DNA of 9,334 bases from an uncultured Sphingobium sp. (GTDB lineage: Bacteria > Pseudomonadota > Alphaproteobacteria > Sphingomonadales > Sphingomonadaceae), in assembly GCA_913773715.1 (NCBI GenBank), contig CAJYHD010000152.1:1-9334 (forward strand). The letters are read 5' to 3'. The position numbers and the translations under genes are program-made. The notes below the pieces were generated by a model. The model searched no databases. It worked only from the letters and a program-made list of their open reading frames with translations, and was not told the DNA's origin. Below, piece after piece: positions 5,909 to 9,334 of the stretch; the stretch's first letter is position 1; each line of letters opens with the position of its first letter.

Positions 5909-6811
5909 TCAGGCGAAGCTGTCCGCCGCGATCGGGAACAGGCGCGAGCAGAAGGCGCAATCGACGCCGATGATCCCCTGATCGTCCGCCATCTCCGCGC
6001 GCTCGCTTTCCGGGAAGCGACCGATGACATCGCGGATATGGGCGAGGTCGCAGCGGCATCCCTTGGCGAGCGGCGTCGGATCGACCACGCGGATCTCGTC
6101 TTCCTCATGAAAGAGCCGCCAGACGATGTCGGTCAGCGGCAGGTCGCGGTCGGTGAGTTCGGCATCGCTAAGCGTCGCGGCGAGCGTCTGGACATGTTCC
6201 CATTCGGGATGATCGTGGCGGACGTGCAGGCGTTCACGACCGACTTCCCCCTCGGGCAGATGCTGGAGCAGCAGTCCGGCGGCGAAGCAGCCCTGCCCCG
6301 CATCATGGCGCACGGCGATCTGGACGACGCTGGGGATTTGTTCGGATTGAAAGAAGTAATGTTCCGCCGCCGCACCCAGCGAATCGCCATCGAGCGGAAC
6401 GATGCCCTGATAGCGCTCGCCGGTCGCCGCCTGATCGAATGTGATGGCGAGGAAGCCTTTGCCGAACAGGCCAAACAGCGAGGGATCGGGACCGAGTTCG
6501 GCCAAGCCATCGACATCGAACTTGGCGTATCCGCGCAAGTCACCATTCTTGTAGTCGGCGACCAGCAGGTTGACGACGCCGCTCTCGGTCTGCGCCTGAA
6601 GCGTCAACTGGCCGTCCGCATCCTTGAGGGTCGAGCCGAGCAGCGCGGCCAGTACCAGCGCTGAGGCAAGCAGCCGCTCGATCGCAGGCGGATAGGCGTG
6701 GGCGGACAGCACTTCATCCAGCACCGGACCCAGCCGCACGATGCGGCCGCGCGCATGGCGCGACGGGATGGTGAAGCCGATGGCCTGGTCGATGGCGGCG
6801 GAAGATGTCAC
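5909..6811 (-). CDS. hslO: Redox-regulated molecular chaperone Hsp33
   Basis: Hsp33 is a cytoplasmic holdase chaperone that is inactive while a zinc ion is bound by four cysteines and becomes active when oxidants form disulfides and release the zinc. The 300-residue protein shows the N-terminal chaperone domain (for example GRIVRLGPVLDEVLSAHAYPP, residues 22-42, read in two parts, and GYAKFDVDGLAELG, 94-107). GERYQGIVPLDG (131-142) follows, and then the redox switch: Cys252 and Cys254 (GCRCD), a 30-residue linker, and Cys285 and Cys288 (VDCAFCSRLF). The CXC-X30-CXXC layout and length are standard. The start is GTG at 6811, supported by GGAG 7 bases upstream; an ATG five bases earlier leads straight into a stop (ATGACGTGA). 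It follows argF, as I recall from other alphaproteobacteria, but a stem-loop in the gap suggests its own transcription start. Confidence 0.95.
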   Translation of the reverse strand: MTSSAAIDQAIGFTIPSRHARGRIVRLGPVLDEVLSAHAYPPAIERLLASALVLAALLGSTLKDADGQLTLQAQTESGVVNLLVADYKNGDLRGYAKFDVDGLAELGPDPSLFGLFGKGFLAITFDQAATGERYQGIVPLDGDSLGAAAEHYFFQSEQIPSVVQIAVRHDAGQGCFAAGLLLQHLPEGEVGRERLHVRHDHPEWEHVQTLAATLSDAELTDRDLPLTDIVWRLFHEEDEIRVVDPTPLAKGCRCDLAHIRDVIGRFPESERAEMADDQGIIGVDCAFCSRLFPIAADSFA

Positions 6812-6818
6812 GTCATGG

Positions 6819-6822
6819 CTCC
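6819..6822 (-). promoter_or_regulatory. Ribosome-binding site deciding the hslO GTG start
   Basis: GGAG on the - strand lies 7 bases before GTG (6811-6809). The only nearby ATG (6816-6814) is out of frame and stops after two codons, so GTG is the credible start. Confidence 0.6.
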
Positions 6823-6869
6823 ATGGGTCCGGGCGAATGATCGCACGGACGAGTGGTGGGCATCAAATG

Positions 6870-6907
6870 ATGCGGGCGAGCCAACCAGATAGGAAGCCCG
6901 CCCGCAT
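6870..6907 (-). terminator. Stem-loop after argF, probable terminator
   Basis: ATGCGGGCG (6870-6878) and CGCCCGCAT (6899-6907) form a perfect 9-bp stem with a 20-base loop, starting 3 bases after the argF stop codon. A second GCCCGC copy (6896-6901) allows a tighter alternative stem. On the - strand the stem is followed by CATTTGATG, only a weak U tract. It probably ends or weakens argD-argF transcription before hslO. Confidence 0.55.
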
Positions 6908-6910
6908 ATC

Positions 6911-7840
6911 TCAACCGAGGCGGCCAAGCGCCCAGAGCAGCACGGACTTCTGCGCATGAAGGCGGTTTTCCGCCTCGTCCCAGATCAGCGACTGCGGCCC
7001 GTCGATCACCGCGTTCACCACCTCCTCGCCGCGATGGGCGGGCAGGCAGTGGAGGAACTTAGCGTCGGGCTTTGCCAGCGCCATCAGGTCGGGCGTCACC
7101 TGATAGGGCATCATCGCCGCGAGCTTGGCGTCGGCATGCGCCTGACCCATGGAAATCCAGGTGTCGGTTACGATGACATCGGCTCCGGCAGCGGCGGCCT
7201 GCGCATCGCGGGTCAGCGTGATGCGTGCGCCCTGCCCTTCCGCCGCCTGCACAAAGCGGACGTCCGGCTCATAGCCTTCCGGCACGGCCACTCGGACGTC
7301 GAATTTGAGCAGTCCCGCCGCCTCGATGATCGAGTGCAGCACATTATTGCCGTCGCCGAACCAGGCCCACTGGCTGCCCGGCAGCGCTAGGCCATGTTCG
7401 ACCACGGTCAGCAGGTCCGCGACGATCTGGCAGGGATGCGACAGGTCGGTCAGGCCATTGATGACGGGGACGGTCGCATAATGCGCCATTTCCTCGATCT
7501 TGGCGTGATCGTCGGTGCGGATCATGATCGCGTCGACCATGCGACTGAGCACGCGGGCGGTGTCGGCGATGCTTTCGCCGCGCCCGAGCTGGCTGGTCGC
7601 GCCGTCGAGGATCAGTGAGGTGCCGCCCAGTTGCCGTATCGCCATGTCGAAGCTGACACGGGTGCGGGTCGAGTTCTTTTCGAAGATCATCGCCAGCGTG
7701 TGACCGGCGAGCGGGGCGTCGGCGTCGGCGCGCCCCTTGGGCTGACCCGCCCGCGCCGCCTTCCGGTCGATGGCGTCGGCGATCATCGCGGCGATGGCGT
7801 CACCGCCCGCGTCGGAGAGATTGAGCAAGTGATTGGTCAT
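6911..7840 (-). CDS. argF: Ornithine carbamoyltransferase, anabolic
   Basis: ArgF condenses carbamoyl phosphate with ornithine to citrulline, the sixth step of arginine synthesis, as a soluble trimer. The 309-residue protein has all signature motifs: STRTR (residues 57-61) in the carbamoyl-phosphate site, HPCQIVADL (135-143), the ornithine-loop DTWISMG (226-232) and [11 protein letters not shown] (264-274) with the catalytic cysteine. Aspartate carbamoyltransferase is excluded by the HCLP and SMG motifs. Length is normal. The ATG at 7840 has GAAGGGG 7 bases upstream. An elaborate inverted-repeat element fills most of the gap to argD and ends only a few bases from that site, so it may influence argF expression. 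A stem-loop follows the stop codon. Confidence 0.97.
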   Translation of the reverse strand: MTNHLLNLSDAGGDAIAAMIADAIDRKAARAGQPKGRADADAPLAGHTLAMIFEKNSTRTRVSFDMAIRQLGGTSLILDGATSQLGRGESIADTARVLSRMVDAIMIRTDDHAKIEEMAHYATVPVINGLTDLSHPCQIVADLLTVVEHGLALPGSQWAWFGDGNNVLHSIIEAAGLLKFDVRVAVPEGYEPDVRFVQAAEGQGARITLTRDAQAAAAGADVIVTDTWISMGQAHADAKLAAMMPYQVTPDLMALAKPDAKFLHCLPAHRGEEVVNAVIDGPQSLIWDEAENRLHAQKSVLLWALGRLG

Positions 7841-7847
7841 GATGCTA

Positions 7848-7853
7848 CCCCTT
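7848..7853 (-). promoter_or_regulatory. argF ribosome-binding site next to the inverted-repeat element
   Basis: AAGGGG on the - strand lies 7 bases before the argF ATG. Only 3 bases separate it from the base of the extended stem at 7857, close enough for the fold to affect ribosome access. Confidence 0.6.
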
Positions 7854-7856
7854 CAC

Positions 7857-7947
7857 CCACCCACCGTTCGGTTCGAGCTTGTCGAGAATAATTCTCGATA
7901 CGCCTTCTCGACTTCGCTCGAAGGCTACTCGAACCGAACGGAGGTGG
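7857..7947. repeat. Palindromic intergenic element in the argD-argF gap
   Basis: Nearly the whole 117-base gap is self-complementary. The outer stem is perfect over 14 bp: 7864-7877 (CCGTTCGGTTCGAG) with 7928-7941. It extends outward past an A-A mismatch and one bulged C to 7857 and 7947. Inside lie two hairpins: a 17-base perfect palindrome centred on A7890 (TCGAGAAT, A, ATTCTCGA, 7882-7898) and GCCTTC/GAAGGC (7902-7907 with 7920-7925), giving a three-way junction. An alternative fold pairs 7881-7888 with 7905-7912 (8 bp) and 7872-7877 with 7917-7922 (6 bp); it excludes the first. The GAGCTTGTCGA core resembles intergenic palindromic repeats I recall from sphingomonad genomes, which suggests a REP- or REPIN-like mobile repeat. 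No transposase is present here. Confidence 0.85.
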
Positions 7948-7957
7948 AGGTCAGTCT

Positions 7958-9154
7958 TTACGCAGCCTTGGCTTCGGCGAAGCTCCGCGCACCGGCGGAA
8001 ATCTTCTCGATGGCTTCGGCGATATGGCTTTCTTCAATGACGAGAGGCGGCAGGATGCGCATGACATTCTGCCCCGCCGACACCGCCAGCAGGCCATGAT
8101 GATCGCGCAGATGCGCGACGAAGCTGCGGGCGTCATAAGCATCGTTCATGCGGACGCCGAGCATCAGCCCCATGCCGCGCACATCTTCGAACATGCCGTC
8201 ATGATTGGGTATAAGCTGTTCGAGCGAGGCGCGTAGGCGCGCGCCCATCGCCTTCACATGGTCGAGGAAGCCGTCTCCCAATACTTCGCCCAGCACGGCG
8301 AGGCCGACGGCCATGCCGAGCGGGTTGCCGCCATAGGTCGATCCATGGGTTCCGGCCACCATGCCCTTCGCCGCGTTCTCGGTCGCGAGGCAGGCGCCAA
8401 GCGGGAAGCCCGCGCCGATTCCCTTGGCAGACGCCATGATGTCGGGGACGACGCCATATTGCTCGTGCGCGAAGAAGGTGCCGGTGCGGGCATAGCCGCA
8501 CTGCACTTCGTCTAGGATCAGCAGCAGCCCCTTCTCGTCACACAGCTGGCGCAGGCCGCGCAGAAACTCCTGCGTCGCGGGCGTCACGCCGCCTTCGCCC
8601 TGCACGGGTTCGAGCAGGAAGCCCGCGGTGTTGTCGTCCACCGCAGCGGTGGCAGCTTCGAGGTCGTTGAAAGGCACCACTTGGAAACCGGGCAGCAGCG
8701 GTTCGAAGCCGTCGCGCATTTTGGGCTGGCTGGTGGCCGAGATCGTGCCGAGCGTCCGCCCGTGGAAGGCATTGTCGAAGCTGATGATCTTGTGCCGGTG
8801 CGCCTCACCATTGGCATAATGGTAACGGCGCGCGGTCTTGATCGCGCACTCGACCGCTTCCGCGCCCGAGTTGGTGAAGAAGACCGTGTCGGCGAAACTG
8901 TTGTCGACCAAAGCCTGCGCGAATTTTTCCCCCAGCGGCATGCCGTAGAGGTTGGATGTGTGCATCAGCGTGGCGGCCTGTTCCGAAATCGCCTTGACGA
9001 GCGTCGGATGGCCGTGGCCCAGTAGGTTCACCGCAATGCCGCTCGCGAAATCGAGATAGCGCTCGCCGCGCTCGCCGATCAGGTAGCAGCCCTCGCCTCG
9101 GACCGGACGCACGTCGCACCGGGGGTAAACGGGCATGAGCGGCGTAATCGACAT
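7958..9154 (-). CDS. argD: Acetylornithine / succinyldiaminopimelate aminotransferase
   Basis: ArgD is a PLP enzyme of aminotransferase class III that transfers an amino group between glutamate and N-acetylglutamate semialdehyde to make N-acetylornithine. In many bacteria it also serves the succinyl-diaminopimelate step of lysine synthesis. The 398-residue protein shows FFTNSGAEAVECAIKTARRY (residues 92-111, PLP phosphate site SGAEA), FHGRTLG (130-136), LEPVQGEGGV (181-190), LDEVQCGYARTG (214-225), the PLP lysine in SAKGIGAGFPLGA (Lys244), GSTYGGNPLG (271-280) and the substrate arginine in MRILPPL (Arg367). Length is normal. AGGGA 6 bases upstream supports the ATG at 9154. Ornithine or GABA aminotransferase is less likely given the argF neighbour. 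A strong hairpin terminator just upstream suggests that argD has its own promoter between it and the start codon. Confidence 0.95.
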   Translation of the reverse strand: MSITPLMPVYPRCDVRPVRGEGCYLIGERGERYLDFASGIAVNLLGHGHPTLVKAISEQAATLMHTSNLYGMPLGEKFAQALVDNSFADTVFFTNSGAEAVECAIKTARRYHYANGEAHRHKIISFDNAFHGRTLGTISATSQPKMRDGFEPLLPGFQVVPFNDLEAATAAVDDNTAGFLLEPVQGEGGVTPATQEFLRGLRQLCDEKGLLLILDEVQCGYARTGTFFAHEQYGVVPDIMASAKGIGAGFPLGACLATENAAKGMVAGTHGSTYGGNPLGMAVGLAVLGEVLGDGFLDHVKAMGARLRASLEQLIPNHDGMFEDVRGMGLMLGVRMNDAYDARSFVAHLRDHHGLLAVSAGQNVMRILPPLVIEESHIAEAIEKISAGARSFAEAKAA

Positions 9155-9214
9155 GGGCCTTCCCTTTCTGGGTTACGAATGATCGTCTGGTCGGCGAGAA
9201 ATATGTTGCACAAC

Positions 9215-9248
9215 GCAAAAAGGCGGCCCCCGCCGGGCCGCCCTTTGC
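9215..9248 (-). terminator. Strong intrinsic terminator upstream of argD
   Basis: GGCGGCCC (9222-9229) pairs perfectly with GGGCCGCC (9235-9242) around a 5-base loop. Past a small internal loop, GCAAA (9215-9219) also pairs with TTTGC (9244-9248). On the - strand the stem is followed by five Ts (CCGCCTTTTTGCG), a classic intrinsic terminator for transcription entering from the right edge. On the + strand only three Ts follow. It implies a - strand gene or RNA ending near or beyond the right edge. Confidence 0.8.
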
Positions 9249-9334
9249 GAGCATCGCCTATATCGCTGCGCCTGATGCCGCGCAACCCCGATGGGGAAGG
9301 CCAGCGACGCGCAAGTGGACGCTTAACTTCGCAT

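Noticed and set aside
5567..6664. 365-codon + strand open frame.
   Set aside because: It lies antisense to hslO and the exported-protein gene. Long antisense frames are common in GC-rich DNA, and the hslO frame has unmistakable Hsp33 motifs.
7857..7947. CRISPR, tRNA-like or attachment-site reading of the palindromic element.
   Set aside because: It is a single nested inverted repeat without spaced direct repeats; the three-way shape lacks tRNA D-, anticodon and T-loop sequences; no integrase or duplicated att core is present.
9258..9334. Open - strand frame entering from the right edge and stopping at 9258, ending ...GCGASGAAI, 10 bases from the terminator arm.
   Set aside because: Its position would suit a gene end, but only about 14 of 24 codons end in G or C, unlike the real genes here, and I recognise no family. 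Too short to call.
9275..9334. Open + strand frame from ATG at 9275 to the right edge (MPRNPDGEGQ...).
   Set aside because: No good ribosome-binding site, codon use unlike neighbours, and no recognisable N-terminus; it does not look like the cell-cycle regulator GcrA that I considered for this position.

Overview
The window looks like ordinary core chromosome of an alphaproteobacterium, most likely a sphingomonad (Sphingomonas, Sphingobium or Novosphingobium type). This rests on the high GC content with GC-rich third positions, the argD-argF-hslO gene order, the style of the encoded proteins, and an intergenic palindromic element built around GAGCTTGTCGA, a core I recall from sphingomonad genomes. 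Genus is not determinable by eye. I see no phage, insertion sequence, CRISPR array, toxin-antitoxin or defence genes, and no rRNA or tRNA.

Layout. Left part, mostly + strand: the 3' two thirds of hemF (coproporphyrinogen III oxidase), a closely coupled GNAT acetyltransferase, then a six-helix membrane protein on the - strand that meets the GNAT gene tail to tail with a 16-bp overlap. A 78-bp divergent gap leads to lipB (octanoyltransferase), followed on + by a small lipoprotein and a secreted four-cysteine protein, neither of known function. A perfect 9-bp stem-loop separates this + strand block from a long - strand block.

Right part, all - strand, read from right to left: argD, argF, hslO (Hsp33), a small exported four-cysteine protein, queC and queE. 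ArgD and ArgF are two arginine biosynthesis steps. QueC and QueE are the two consecutive steps from 6-carboxytetrahydropterin to preQ0; queD and folE are not in the window. Hairpins interrupt the block: a strong terminator-like one just upstream of argD, an elaborate inverted-repeat element in the argD-argF gap, and a 9-bp stem after argF. The genes may therefore form several transcription units (argD-argF; hslO with the exported protein and perhaps queC-queE) rather than one operon.

I found no convincing new multi-gene system. The points most worth a second look are the 91-bp argD-argF element, which can form two mutually exclusive folds directly upstream of the argF ribosome-binding site, and the pair of unknown exported proteins behind lipB.
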